NCBI GenBank assembly: GCA_017883205.1
Contig: JADGNZ010000001.1
Span: 1-64,000 of the forward strand
Source: Thermoanaerobaculia bacterium
GTDB lineage: Bacteria > Acidobacteriota > Thermoanaerobaculia > Gp7-AA8
Direction: 5' to 3'
DNA: 64,000 nucleotides
Shown here: in pieces, positions 43,369 to 51,239 of the stretch
How the letters are laid out: every line of letters begins with the position of its first letter
Numbering within the stretch: the first letter of the stretch is position 1
The notes under the pieces: model-generated
The model's input: the letters and a program-made list of their open reading frames with translations, nothing else
Told to the model about the DNA's origin: nothing
Database searches by the model: none
Made by a program: the position numbers and the translations under genes

Positions 43369-44541
43369 CTATTCTAACGGAGTTGCATCTTTCGAGGCTT
43401 CGCCGTCTCTGGTCGCTGCCTCTTTGATACTCTCGATATCGGTCGAATCGGGCACGGGCTTGCTGATCCACCCCCCACCCAAACACAAATCCCCATCGTA
43501 GAAGACCACCGCCTGTCCCGGCGCCACCGCGCGCAGTTTCTGCGCGAACTGCACCTGCGCGCGGCCATCGGGCAGCGGTGTGACAGTCGCGGCGATGTCG
43601 GCGGCGCGGGAGCGGACGCGGGCTTGCACCTCGATGGGGCCGGAGGGCGCGTCGCCGCTGATCCAGTGGACGCGCTCGGCGTGGAGCTCGTCGCGCTCGA
43701 GGTCGGAGGCGTCGCCGACGGTGACGCGCTTCGTGAAAGGGTTCACGTCGACGACGTACATCCTGTCTGCCGTTCCGCCGACCTGCAGGCCGCGGCGTTG
43801 GCCGATCGTGAAATGGTAGTAGCCGTCGTGGGTGCCGAGGACGTTGCCGTGGGTGTCGACGATCTCGCCGGACGACTCGCCCGGTGCGATGCCGGCTTCG
43901 CGCTCGACGATCGCGGCGTAGCTGTCGGTCTGCGGGACGAAGCAGATCTCGAAGGACTCCTTCTTGCGCGCCACGGTGAGGCCGGCCTCTTCGGCGACGT
44001 CGCGCACTTCCGGCTTGGTCATCTCGCCGAGGGGAAAGAGGGCGCCGGAGAGCTGCTCCTGGCTCAGCTCGAAGAGAAAGTACGACTGATCCTTTTCGAG
44101 ATGCAGCGCCTTGCGGAGCTCGAAGCGGCCGGCGGCGTCGCGCGTGATGCGGGCGTAATGACCTGTGGCGATCTTCTCCGCGCCGATCGCTCGCGCCTTC
44201 TGATGAAAGAGGTCGAACTTCACATGAGTGTTGCAGAGCACGCATGGGCTGGGCGTCAGGCCACTCAGGTACGACTGCACGAACGGCGTGATGACCTTCT
44301 CGTGAAAGTTCTGCTCGAGGTTCAGCGTGAAGTGCGGAATCTCAAGCTTCCAGGCCACGCGCCGCGCGTCGGTGAGGTCATCGATCGTGCAGCATCCGCC
44401 GTAGGTCGTATCAGCGTTCGTGAGGTTGTCGTACATCTGCATCGACAGACCGACGACGTCGTGTCCGTGGGACTTGAGGATGTACGCGGCGGTCGATGAG
44501 TCGACCCCGCCCGACATGGCGACGGCGATTTTCAAAGCCAT
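43369..44541 (-). CDS. mnmA: tRNA-specific 2-thiouridylase MnmA
   Basis: 390 aa from the ATG that opens MALKIAVAMSGGVDSS, the PP-loop ATP motif. It adds sulfur to U34 of tRNA-Lys, -Glu and -Gln. The catalytic Cys103 is in PCVLCNTHVKF and the second, persulfide-forming Cys200 in FEICFVPQ. The tRNA-binding GGCCTIDDLTDARRVA and HYARI motifs are present. The N-terminal extension of the longer frame (to 44679) has no start signal. The C-terminus has about 25 extra charged residues. Confidence 0.95.
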   Translation of the reverse strand: MALKIAVAMSGGVDSSTAAYILKSHGHDVVGLSMQMYDNLTNADTTYGGCCTIDDLTDARRVAWKLEIPHFTLNLEQNFHEKVITPFVQSYLSGLTPSPCVLCNTHVKFDLFHQKARAIGAEKIATGHYARITRDAAGRFELRKALHLEKDQSYFLFELSQEQLSGALFPLGEMTKPEVRDVAEEAGLTVARKKESFEICFVPQTDSYAAIVEREAGIAPGESSGEIVDTHGNVLGTHDGYYHFTIGQRRGLQVGGTADRMYVVDVNPFTKRVTVGDASDLERDELHAERVHWISGDAPSGPIEVQARVRSRAADIAATVTPLPDGRAQVQFAQKLRAVAPGQAVVFYDGDLCLGGGWISKPVPDSTDIESIKEAATRDGEASKDATPLE

Positions 44542-44587
44542 TCGAGAAGCGCCCGCTGCGAGTACGATATTCCGCGAGGCACTTTTC

Positions 44588-45058
44588 GTGCATGCTGGAA
44601 ACTTTGTGGTCCAGACAAGTGAGGAACCCGAGAGCAAACGTCCCTTCTGTGTGCTCGTCGTCGATGACGATCCGAGCATCCGGCGGATGATCGTTGCGGC
44701 ACTCCGCCGCGACGGCTACGTCTTCCGCGAAGCACCCAACGGCAAAGAAGCGCTCGATCTGATGCGCAGCGAGCATCCCAACGTCGTCGTGCTCGACCTG
44801 ATGATGCCGGTCCTGTCCGGCTGGGACGTGCTCCAGGCGCGCGAGCTCGAGCCGGAGTTGAAAGAGATTCCGGTCATCATCATCAGCGCGAATCGGGCCC
44901 CCGAGGTGGCGACGGCGGTCGATAAGGGCATCTGCGCGTTTCTGCCGAAGCCGTTCGACATCGGGGCGCTCAGCGCACTCGTTCGAAGCTGCCTGACGCC
45001 CGGAAGCTCGACAAGCGTCCACGCGACGCCGATTGACGAAGCGGAAGCGCCGCGCTGA
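44588..45058 (+). CDS. Single-domain response regulator (CheY-like)
   Basis: 156 aa from GTG 44588 (GTG 44606 is an alternative). The receiver domain is complete: CVLVVDDDPSIRRM acidic pocket, VVVLDLMMPVLSGWD with the phospho-acceptor Asp, PVIIISA, and the conserved Lys in FLPKPFD. No output domain follows, so it would act by binding a partner protein. It is divergent from mnmA with a 46-bp gap. No adjacent histidine kinase is seen; the degenerate kinase at 60 kb and the GAF kinase at 13.6 kb are in the window but not linked. Confidence 0.9.
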   Translation: MHAGNFVVQTSEEPESKRPFCVLVVDDDPSIRRMIVAALRRDGYVFREAPNGKEALDLMRSEHPNVVVLDLMMPVLSGWDVLQARELEPELKEIPVIIISANRAPEVATAVDKGICAFLPKPFDIGALSALVRSCLTPGSSTSVHATPIDEAEAPR

Positions 45059-45123
45059 GCCGCCCAGCCGTGGCTCGCTTGCTTCGGCTAGCTCCTTCCT
45101 GTCACGGCATTTGACTACCCAAC

Positions 45124-45291
45124 GTTGAGGACGATCGCGATAACGTTGAGGACGATTTCCTCAGCGTTGAGTAAAATCTTCCGAATGTTGAGGACATTTT
45201 CCTCAAAGTTGAGGACATTCTCCTTAACGTCAGCGACGATTTCGAGGACGTCGACATCGAGCCATCAAGGAATGAGGATGTCGCAGTCCAT
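45124..45291. repeat. Tandem array, exact 21-bp period (GTTGAGGACGATTTCCTCA type)
   Basis: Unit starts fall at 45124, 45145, 45166, 45187, 45208, 45229 and 45250, all exactly 21 bp apart, with drift toward the right end. In the plus-strand frame beginning at 45124 it reads VEDDRDN VEDDFLS VE-stop-NLPN VEDIFLK VEDILLN VSDDFED VDIEPSR, an acidic heptad pattern broken by one TAA. There is no start codon upstream in that frame (a TGA lies at 45112). Confidence 0.85.
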
Positions 45292-45313
45292 GGTGACGAT
45301 TTCGATTAGAAAC

Positions 45314-45607
45314 TGACGACGCCTGCATCCAGGATGTCGATTCCAAATAAGAAATGACGACGATGACATCCATGAAGACGATCGCGAACAACTGATGTCA
45401 TCGATGACATCCAGGATGCCGATTTCACTTAAGAAATGTCATCGATGACATCCAGGATGCCGATTTTGGTTAAAAAATGTCATCGATGACTTCCAACATG
45501 CAAATTTTGCTTAAAAGATGCCATCGATGACTAAAAATATGTCATCGATGACTTCCAGGATGCAAAATTTGCTCAAAAAATGTCATCGATGACCTCCGGG
45601 GATGACG
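45314..45607. repeat. Tandem array with 41-bp period carrying palindrome TGTCATCGATGACA
   Basis: Units begin at 45314, 45355, 45396, 45437, 45478, 45519, 45540 and 45581 (spacings 41, 41, 41, 41, 41, 21 and 41). The first two are degenerate. From 45396 on, the core GTCATCGATGAC is perfect in five of six units, and the 14-bp palindrome is perfect in two. AT-rich linkers (such as TTTTGGTTAAAAAA) separate the palindromes. All frames are closed by stops, so it is not coding. It looks like an array of protein-binding sites on one face of the helix. Confidence 0.9.
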
Positions 45608-45793
45608 ATCTCACATCCAAAATGACGACGTTGACATCGAAAATGTCCCCGTCTCCACGATCGGTGGTACCTCCTCAGAACGCCGCCAAGCCTTCCTCTT
45701 CATTGAAGGAGCGCGCCGGACCAATCCAGGCCTGCCGGTAGCTACGATTCGAGCCGCGCGATTCTTCACAACCTCTGAGCCACGAGCGCCTGC

Positions 45794-45799
45794 TACCAT
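45794..45799 (+). promoter_or_regulatory. -10 box (TACCAT) for leaderless purE
   Basis: TACCAT ends 8 nt before the purE ATG; no Shine-Dalgarno is visible. Confidence 0.4.
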
Positions 45800-45807
45800 T
45801 CGCTTCC

Positions 45808-46314
45808 ATGTCCTGGGTCTGCATCATCATGGGAAGCGATTCGGATGCCGAGGTGATGTCGCAGGCGTGTGCGGCCCTCGATGACGCCGGCGTCCCCTAC
45901 GAAATGAGCGTTGCCTCGGCGCACCGGAGTCCGGAGCGGACGAAAGAGGTCATCACGGCCGCCGAGCGCGATGGCGCCGCGGTGTTCATCGCCGGCGCTG
46001 GAATGGCCGCCCACCTCCCGGGAGTGGTCGCGTCGTTCACGACCAAGCCGGTGATCGGTGTCCCGCTCGTGGGCGGCGCGCTGCAGGGGCTCGACGCGCT
46101 GCTTGCGGTGGTACAGATGCCGCCGGGCATCCCCGTGGCGACGGTCGCCGTCGGCGGCGCGCGGAACGCAGGCATCCTCGCGGCGCAGATCATCGCGCTG
46201 ACGGATGACGCGTTGGCTTCGCGGCTGCGTGAGAAGCGGGTGTCGATGGCGGAGGAAGTGGTTAGGAAGTCTGCGAAGGTTGAGAAGTCGACGAGATCGC
46301 TGAAAAAGGCATAA
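45808..46314 (+). CDS. purE: N5-carboxyaminoimidazole ribonucleotide mutase
   Basis: 168 aa, class I PurE size. It converts N5-CAIR to CAIR in purine synthesis. IIMGSDSDAEVM is the phosphate loop, SAHRSPERT carries the catalytic His, and IAGAGMAAHLPGVVAS and GVPLVGGALQGLDALL are conserved. No purK is next to it; purB is at 17.5 kb, so purine genes are scattered. A hairpin repeat starts at the stop codon. Confidence 0.96.
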   Translation: MSWVCIIMGSDSDAEVMSQACAALDDAGVPYEMSVASAHRSPERTKEVITAAERDGAAVFIAGAGMAAHLPGVVASFTTKPVIGVPLVGGALQGLDALLAVVQMPPGIPVATVAVGGARNAGILAAQIIALTDDALASRLREKRVSMAEEVVRKSAKVEKSTRSLKKA

Positions 46315-46371
46315 CCACAGAGACACAGAGGACAGAGAGAAAACCTCTGTGATCTCTGTGTCTCTGTGGTT
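46313..46371. repeat. Inverted repeat with short tandem arms (CACAGAG type)
   Basis: Left arm AACCACAGAGACACAGAGGA (46313-46332) and right arm from CTCTGTGATCTC to CTCTGTGGTT (46345-46371) make a long stem with an approximately 10-nt loop. It begins within the purE stop codon and ends 7 nt before the CDF transporter start. Confidence 0.85.
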
Positions 46372-46378
46372 CAAACAC

Positions 46379-47290
46379 ATGTCCCACGACCACAGCCACA
46401 ACGGCCAGATCTCACGGAAGCTGCTCGTGGCCTCCGTCGCCACGGGCGTGTTCGTTGCGGTCGAGCTCACGGTTGGCATCGCGGCGAATTCGCTTGGCCT
46501 CGTCGGCGATGCGCTGCACAACATCACAGACACGCTCGCGCTACTGCTCGCTCTCTTCGCCGTGCGGGTGGAACGGCGGCCGGCGACGAGCGCGAAGTCG
46601 TACGGATGGCATCGCGCCGGCGTGCTGGCGGCGTTCATCAACGCTGCGGCTCTGGCGGCGTTCACGATCTTCCTGTTCGTCGAAGCGATTGCCAGGCTGC
46701 GCACGCCGGTCGCGGTGAACAGCACGGCCATGCTCGTGACGGCCGCGGCAGGGCTCGTGCTCAACGGCGCGATCACGCTCTGGCTGCGCGAGCACGGGCA
46801 TCAGAATCTCAACATCCGCAGCGCCGTCCTGCACATGCTCGGCGACGCCTTTTCCTCGGCTGGAATCATCGCCGCAGCGCTCCTGATCCGCGCGACCGGC
46901 GCGTTGTACTGGGATCCGGCGGTCTCCATCGCCATCGGTGTGCTGATTCTCTGGAGCAGTTGGGGGATTCTGCGGGAAGCGATCAATCTGCTGCTCGAAG
47001 GAACGCCGGCCGGTATCGATCCCGACGAGGTGACGAAAGCGATCGCGTCGCTCGACGGCGTCGACGGCGTGCATCACCTTCACATCTGGGCGCTGGCGCC
47101 CTCGCGGCCGGCGCTGTCGTGTCATCTGATGGTTGGCGATATCCCGCTGCGCTCGACCGGCAATCTGCTGGCGCAGGTGAATGAACTGCTGGAGCGGGAG
47201 TACGGCATCGGCCACACTACCGTGCAGTTCGAGTTCGCGACCTGCGACGTCGATGATCCCTACTGCGTGCCGTACAGCGAGGCGAAGTAG
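46379..47290 (+). CDS. Cation diffusion facilitator (Zn/Co/Cd efflux)
   Basis: 303 aa with six helices. It starts with a His-rich metal segment (MSHDHSHNGQ). Metal-site motifs HNITDTL (helix 2, HxxxD) and HMLGDAFSS (helix 5, HxxxD) mark a ZitB/CzcD-type proton antiporter. The cytoplasmic domain (about 205-303) includes VHHLHIWAL, the family's dimer-interface region. The C-terminus ends with two cysteines (TCDVDDPYC). Confidence 0.93.
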   Translation: MSHDHSHNGQISRKLLVASVATGVFVAVELTVGIAANSLGLVGDALHNITDTLALLLALFAVRVERRPATSAKSYGWHRAGVLAAFINAAALAAFTIFLFVEAIARLRTPVAVNSTAMLVTAAAGLVLNGAITLWLREHGHQNLNIRSAVLHMLGDAFSSAGIIAAALLIRATGALYWDPAVSIAIGVLILWSSWGILREAINLLLEGTPAGIDPDEVTKAIASLDGVDGVHHLHIWALAPSRPALSCHLMVGDIPLRSTGNLLAQVNELLEREYGIGHTTVQFEFATCDVDDPYCVPYSEAK

Positions 47291-47298
47291 CGATCGTG

Positions 47299-48357
47299 CT
47301 ACTTCAGTTTTGCGCGCAGCTCCGCCTCGTGCTTCTTCGCGCGATCGAGCGCGGCTTCGAGCGATTGCACCACTGCGCTCGCTGATGTCAGCAGCGATTG
47401 GAGGTCGGCTCGTTCTGCGCCGGAATCGTGAATTGCCGCGGCTCCTTCGGCAAACGGATCGCCTGCCTGTTCGGGCTCCGGCTCGACCGTCGCCATCGCG
47501 CCGAACGGATCCTCTTCCTCCGCGACGGCCACACCGTCGTACGACTCTGGCTCGTACTCGTGAACCTCGAACGGAGAGACCGCCATCGTCGCTTCGGCAT
47601 CGAACGGAGCAGGCGCTGGCGATACGGGTGCTGAGGATAACGGCGATTGGGAGGGCGTGCCCGGCGTGTCTTTCATCGACAGCTTCGGTGTTCCGGCCGA
47701 CATCTGCGTCACGCCTGATTTTGCGGACATGTCCGGCGCGGCCAGCTCCGGCTCCTCGTGCAGCGTGGTGTCGACGTTCCTCTTCAGGTTATCGAGAATC
47801 CGCGTCACTGCCGCCCGCAGCGTGGCCGTCACGCCGGTGCCGTTGATCGCAGACGCTTCGACGGCCGGTGCGGCGTTCGGGTTGAGGTACGCGTTCATCG
47901 CCTCGACCGAATCGACGTTCGGGAGATCGCGTTTGTTGTATTGGAGAACGAGAGCGATCTTGTCGGGATCGATGCGATTGATCCGAAGGTTGGCTTTCAG
48001 ATTCTCAAAGCTGTCCGTGTTGGAATCGCGCATCGACGACTGCGAATCAGCCACGAAGACCACGCCGTCCGCGCCGCGCAGAACGAGCTTGCGCGTGGCG
48101 TCGTAGAAGACCTGTCCGGGCACGGTGTATAGCTGAACGCGCACCTTCTGCCCCGCGATCGTGCCGAGCTCCATGGGCATGAAGTCGAAGAAGAGCGTCC
48201 GGTCGGTCTCCGTCGACATGGAGATCATCTTCCCCTTGTTGTCGAGCTTCGGATTGCCGTAGATCTTCTCGAGATTCGTCGTCTTCCCGCAAAGACCGGG
48301 CCCGTAGTAAACGAGCTTGACAGTCACCTCATTGATCGCTTTGTTGATCAGGACCAT
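47299..48357 (-). CDS. mglA: MglA-family polarity GTPase with C-terminal extension
   Basis: 352 aa. Residues 1-190 are a Ras-like MglA GTPase: P-loop YYGPGLCGKTTNL, switch region with the MglA-specific threonine (TVPGQV in place of DTAGQ) and NKRD as the base-specificity motif. MglA sets cell polarity and drives gliding or twitching motility, usually with an MglB GAP and a response regulator. Here the GTPase is followed by an approximately 160-residue acidic Pro/Ser-rich tail ending in a short coiled coil (AVVQSLEAALDRAKKHEAEL), which typical 195-residue MglA lacks. No mglB is adjacent. Confidence 0.92.
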   Translation of the reverse strand: MVLINKAINEVTVKLVYYGPGLCGKTTNLEKIYGNPKLDNKGKMISMSTETDRTLFFDFMPMELGTIAGQKVRVQLYTVPGQVFYDATRKLVLRGADGVVFVADSQSSMRDSNTDSFENLKANLRINRIDPDKIALVLQYNKRDLPNVDSVEAMNAYLNPNAAPAVEASAINGTGVTATLRAAVTRILDNLKRNVDTTLHEEPELAAPDMSAKSGVTQMSAGTPKLSMKDTPGTPSQSPLSSAPVSPAPAPFDAEATMAVSPFEVHEYEPESYDGVAVAEEEDPFGAMATVEPEPEQAGDPFAEGAAAIHDSGAERADLQSLLTSASAVVQSLEAALDRAKKHEAELRAKLK

Positions 48358-48397
48358 GTTCGGAGCCTCCCGGGGTGGGTGAAGCTTACCGGATTGT

Positions 48398-48512
48398 GGG
48401 GGGTGGGGAGTGGGGTGTGGGGTGTGGTAGAAAAAGGCGGCGGTTGGCTTCGTGCGTAGACAGCGGTTCAGCTCCCACCCCCCACTCCCTACTCCCCACA
48501 ACCCACCCCACG
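48398..48512. repeat. Heptamer-armed inverted repeat (GGGGTGT/GGGGAGT type)
   Basis: Left arm 48398-48429 is tandem GGGGTGT-like 7-mers and right arm 48475-48512 is ACTCCCC/CCCCACT 7-mers. It fills the divergent spacer between mglA and the aldolase gene, leaving promoters close to both starts. Confidence 0.8.
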
Positions 48513-48519
48513 AACCTGA

Positions 48520-48525
48520 TATCTT
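48520..48525 (+). promoter_or_regulatory. -10 box (TATCTT) for the leaderless aldolase operon
   Basis: TATCTT ends 6 nt before the ATG at 48532. Confidence 0.4.
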
Positions 48526-48531
48526 TTTCCC

Positions 48532-49209
48532 ATGTCCCGCAAAGAGCTGTTCGAAAAAGTAGCGCTGGAGCAGATCATCGGAGTCGTTCGCGAGGAGAGC
48601 GTGGAGGAGGCGGAGTCGGTCGCGGAGGCGTACGCGCGCAACGGCATTCGCATCATCGAAGTGACCCTGACGACGCCCCAGGCGTTCGAGCTCATCTCGC
48701 GCTTTGCGCAAACGTACGCGCCGCTCGACGTCGTAATCGCGGCCGGCACGGTCCGCAACTCGCATGACGCCGCGCAGGCTCGCCGCGCCGGAGCGCAGCT
48801 CATCGTCTCGCCGCACACCGATGTCACCGTGATCGAGTACGCAAACGAGCACGATCTCCTTTCGATCGCCGGCGCCGGCACAGCCACCGAGATCATTCGC
48901 GCGTGGGAAGCCGGCTGCGACATCGTCAAAGTCTTTCCGGCGCTCTACCTCGGCGGCCCCGATTACATCCGCACGCTGCGCGGCCCGATCCGCGATGTGC
49001 CGATGCTGGCCGGCGGCCCGGTTCCGCTCGACACGATCGAGAACTATCTCGACGCCGGCTGCATGGCCGTGAACCTGGGCGCTTCTCTGGCTCTGCCCGA
49101 TCTCGTTCGCTCCGAGCAGTGGGAGGAGATCGGGCGCCGCGCGCTTCTGGCAACATCGATCGTGCAGTCGCGCAACGTCGACATCGAATCCGATTCGTAC
49201 GTCCACTAG
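48532..49209 (+). CDS. KDPG/KHG-type aldolase
   Basis: 225 aa, class I aldolase of the Eda family. Glu43 (IIEVTLTTP) and the Schiff-base Lys133 (DIVKVFPA) are present, with the phosphate-binding AGGPVPLDTIENY. Eda cleaves 2-keto-3-deoxy-6-phosphogluconate to pyruvate and glyceraldehyde-3-phosphate, and relatives act on other 2-keto acids. Its operon neighbours point to aromatic amine or kynurenine breakdown rather than the Entner-Doudoroff pathway, so the physiological substrate is open. The next gene starts 4 nt after its stop. Confidence 0.88.
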   Translation: MSRKELFEKVALEQIIGVVREESVEEAESVAEAYARNGIRIIEVTLTTPQAFELISRFAQTYAPLDVVIAAGTVRNSHDAAQARRAGAQLIVSPHTDVTVIEYANEHDLLSIAGAGTATEIIRAWEAGCDIVKVFPALYLGGPDYIRTLRGPIRDVPMLAGGPVPLDTIENYLDAGCMAVNLGASLALPDLVRSEQWEEIGRRALLATSIVQSRNVDIESDSYVH

Positions 49210-49212
49210 ATC

Positions 49213-50610
49213 GTGAGCGGTTTACTCCAGAAGGCGTACCTCGTGCCCGGGCAGCCGCACATCCTTCTCGGTGCGGACCGCAACGCCGGCTGGGCATCGC
49301 TGAAGGCGAGCTACGAGGCGGTCGGCCGCGAGATCGAGCGCTCAGGCGCCGAGTTGATCCTCCTCTATTCGACGCAATGGTTCTCCGTCATCGGTCACCT
49401 GTTTCAAACCGATCCCAATCCGACCTGGACGCTTGTCGATCAGAACTGGTACGAGCTGGGCGAGATCCCGTATTCGTTTCGCGTCGATCCTGAATTCGGA
49501 GCGCTCTACGCCGGCATCTGCAAAGACCTCGGCATGCAGACAGCGACCGTTGCCTATCACGGCTTTCCGATCGATACCGGCACGGTCGTCGCGCTCAAAC
49601 TGCTCACTCCGAACAACGCCATTTCGGCTTCGGTCGTCTCATGCAATATCTACGCGGAGCGCGACGAAACGCGCGCGCTCGGCCGGGCCGCGCGAACGGC
49701 GATCGAGCGGTACGGCAAGAAGACCATCGTCGTCATCGTCTCGAATCTCTCCAACCGCTTCGAAGTCGGCGAGATCGATATGGCGCACGACCGGATCTCG
49801 TCGTCAAAGGACGATGAGTGGAACCGCAAGATCCTGGAGATGCTTGGCGAAGGGCGGCTCGAGGATGTGGCTCAGGTGGCACGCGAGTTTGGCCGCGAGG
49901 CCAACGCGGACATGGGTTTCAAGGCCATCTGGTGGCTGGCTGCGCTTGCGGGCGAGAACAACAAATACGACGGCAAGGTGTGGGATTACCAGCCGGTGTG
50001 GGGCACCGGCAACGCCATCGTCGAGCTGACGCCGAATCCGAACAAAGAGCTAGATTTCGAGAAGGAGTTCGATGAAGGACCGGTCGAACAGGGCACTGGT
50101 CTCGAGACGCACAACGTAGCCGAGGGAGGTCCGGATGTGCATCGCGAGAGCGAGATGACGTCGGATCCGGGCGTCATCCCGAATGCCAGCGAGTTGGCGA
50201 CGGAGCCCGAATTCCGCGCAGCACCGGCGAAAAGCAACACGTTCAATACCTCGCGAGCCGCATCGCCCGTCGGCGCCTACCCGCACGCCCGCCGCGTCGG
50301 TGATCTTCTGTTCCTTTCCGGCATCGGACCGCGGCGTCCGGTGACGAATGAGATTCCTGTCGGGATCGAGGCGCAGACACGGGCCACCGTCGACAACGTT
50401 CGCGCGATTCTCGAAGACGCCGGCAGCTCGCTGGAGAAAATCCTCGATGTGACTGTCTATCTAACAGACATGAAGCGCGACTTCGATTCCTTCAACCGCG
50501 TTTACGCGGAGTTGATCGGCCGTATTCAGCCCACACGAACCACCGTTGGCGTCGACTCGCTGCCGACGCCGATCGCGGTGGAAATGAAGATCATCGCGGC
50601 CGCACGATGA
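49213..50610 (+). CDS. Fusion of class III extradiol dioxygenase-like protein (AmnA type) and RidA-family deaminase
   Basis: 465 aa from GTG 49213. The N-terminal part (1-275) is LigB-superfamily and closest in pattern to the alpha subunit of 2-aminophenol 1,6-dioxygenase (STQWFSVIGH, VDQNWYELG, YHGFPIDTGT, ADMGFKAIWWLAAL). Possible iron ligands His16, His62 and Glu271 are kept, but the usual catalytic-base His is not apparent (SNLSNRF). A 60-residue acidic linker joins it to a RidA domain (about 340-465) with the conserved Arg (QPTRTTVGV) and Glu (VEMKIIAA). RidA-type AmnD deaminates 2-aminomuconate, the product two steps after ring cleavage. The two halves may thus serve one pathway. It overlaps kynB (ATGA). 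Confidence 0.82.
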   Translation: MSGLLQKAYLVPGQPHILLGADRNAGWASLKASYEAVGREIERSGAELILLYSTQWFSVIGHLFQTDPNPTWTLVDQNWYELGEIPYSFRVDPEFGALYAGICKDLGMQTATVAYHGFPIDTGTVVALKLLTPNNAISASVVSCNIYAERDETRALGRAARTAIERYGKKTIVVIVSNLSNRFEVGEIDMAHDRISSSKDDEWNRKILEMLGEGRLEDVAQVAREFGREANADMGFKAIWWLAALAGENNKYDGKVWDYQPVWGTGNAIVELTPNPNKELDFEKEFDEGPVEQGTGLETHNVAEGGPDVHRESEMTSDPGVIPNASELATEPEFRAAPAKSNTFNTSRAASPVGAYPHARRVGDLLFLSGIGPRRPVTNEIPVGIEAQTRATVDNVRAILEDAGSSLEKILDVTVYLTDMKRDFDSFNRVYAELIGRIQPTRTTVGVDSLPTPIAVEMKIIAAAR

Positions 50611-51239
50611 CGCTGATCGATATCTCACCTGTGATCGACGCCACGATCAGCGTCTGGCCGGGCGACACTCCGTTTGTCCGGACGATCAACAGCGACATGC
50701 ACGACGGCGCGAACCTCACGCTGAGCGATATCCGCACGTCGCTACACGTCGGTGCGCATGCCGATGCGCCAAGCCACTACCTCGCCGGCGGACCTGACAT
50801 CGCCGAACGCTGTCTCGACTACTACTATCTCGGGCAGTGCGTCGTCGTGCACATCGACATCGCGCGCGGCGAACGGATCACGCCCGATCACATTGCGAAC
50901 AAGATTGAAGACATCTGCGCGTCGCGCGTTCTTTTCCGAACGGGCACGTTTCCCGATCCCCGCCACTGGAACACCGACTTCGCCAGTCTCTCGCCCGAGG
51001 TCGTCGACGATCTCTACCACCATGGTGTGCGGCTCATCGGAATCGACACGCCATCGGTCGATCCGTTCGACTCGAAGGCCCTCGAAGCGCACCACGCCTT
51101 CGCGCGGAACGACATGGCCATGCTCGAAGGTCTCGTGCTCGACGGTGTCGAAGAGGGTGAGTACGAGCTGATCGCACTGCCGCTTCGGATCAAAGGGGGA
51201 GACGCGAGCCCTGTACGCGCAGTGTTGAGGACGCTGTGA
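50607..51239 (+). CDS. kynB: Kynurenine formamidase-type cyclase
   Basis: 210 aa, bacterial KynB size. The metal-binding motif HVGAHADAPSHY (family HxGTHxDxPxH, with Ala for Thr) is present, plus the C-terminal GVEEGEYELIALPLRIKGGDASPVRAVL signature. KynB hydrolyses N-formylkynurenine to kynurenine and formate in tryptophan breakdown. Its coupling to the dioxygenase-RidA fusion supports a kynurenine/3-hydroxyanthranilate/aminomuconate route. The 3' end overlaps the convergent glycosyltransferase gene by 50 bp. Confidence 0.88.
   Translation: MTLIDISPVIDATISVWPGDTPFVRTINSDMHDGANLTLSDIRTSLHVGAHADAPSHYLAGGPDIAERCLDYYYLGQCVVVHIDIARGERITPDHIANKIEDICASRVLFRTGTFPDPRHWNTDFASLSPEVVDDLYHHGVRLIGIDTPSVDPFDSKALEAHHAFARNDMAMLEGLVLDGVEEGEYELIALPLRIKGGDASPVRAVLRTL

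Larger units (their letters stand above)
45059..45807. other. 749-bp gene-free region holding two different repeat arrays
   Basis: Between the response regulator and purE no credible gene exists. The region holds the 21-bp array (45124-45291) and the 41-bp palindrome array (45314-45607); the remaining 200 bp to purE contain only the TACCAT box at 45794. It is noticeably more AT-rich than its surroundings. Confidence 0.8.
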
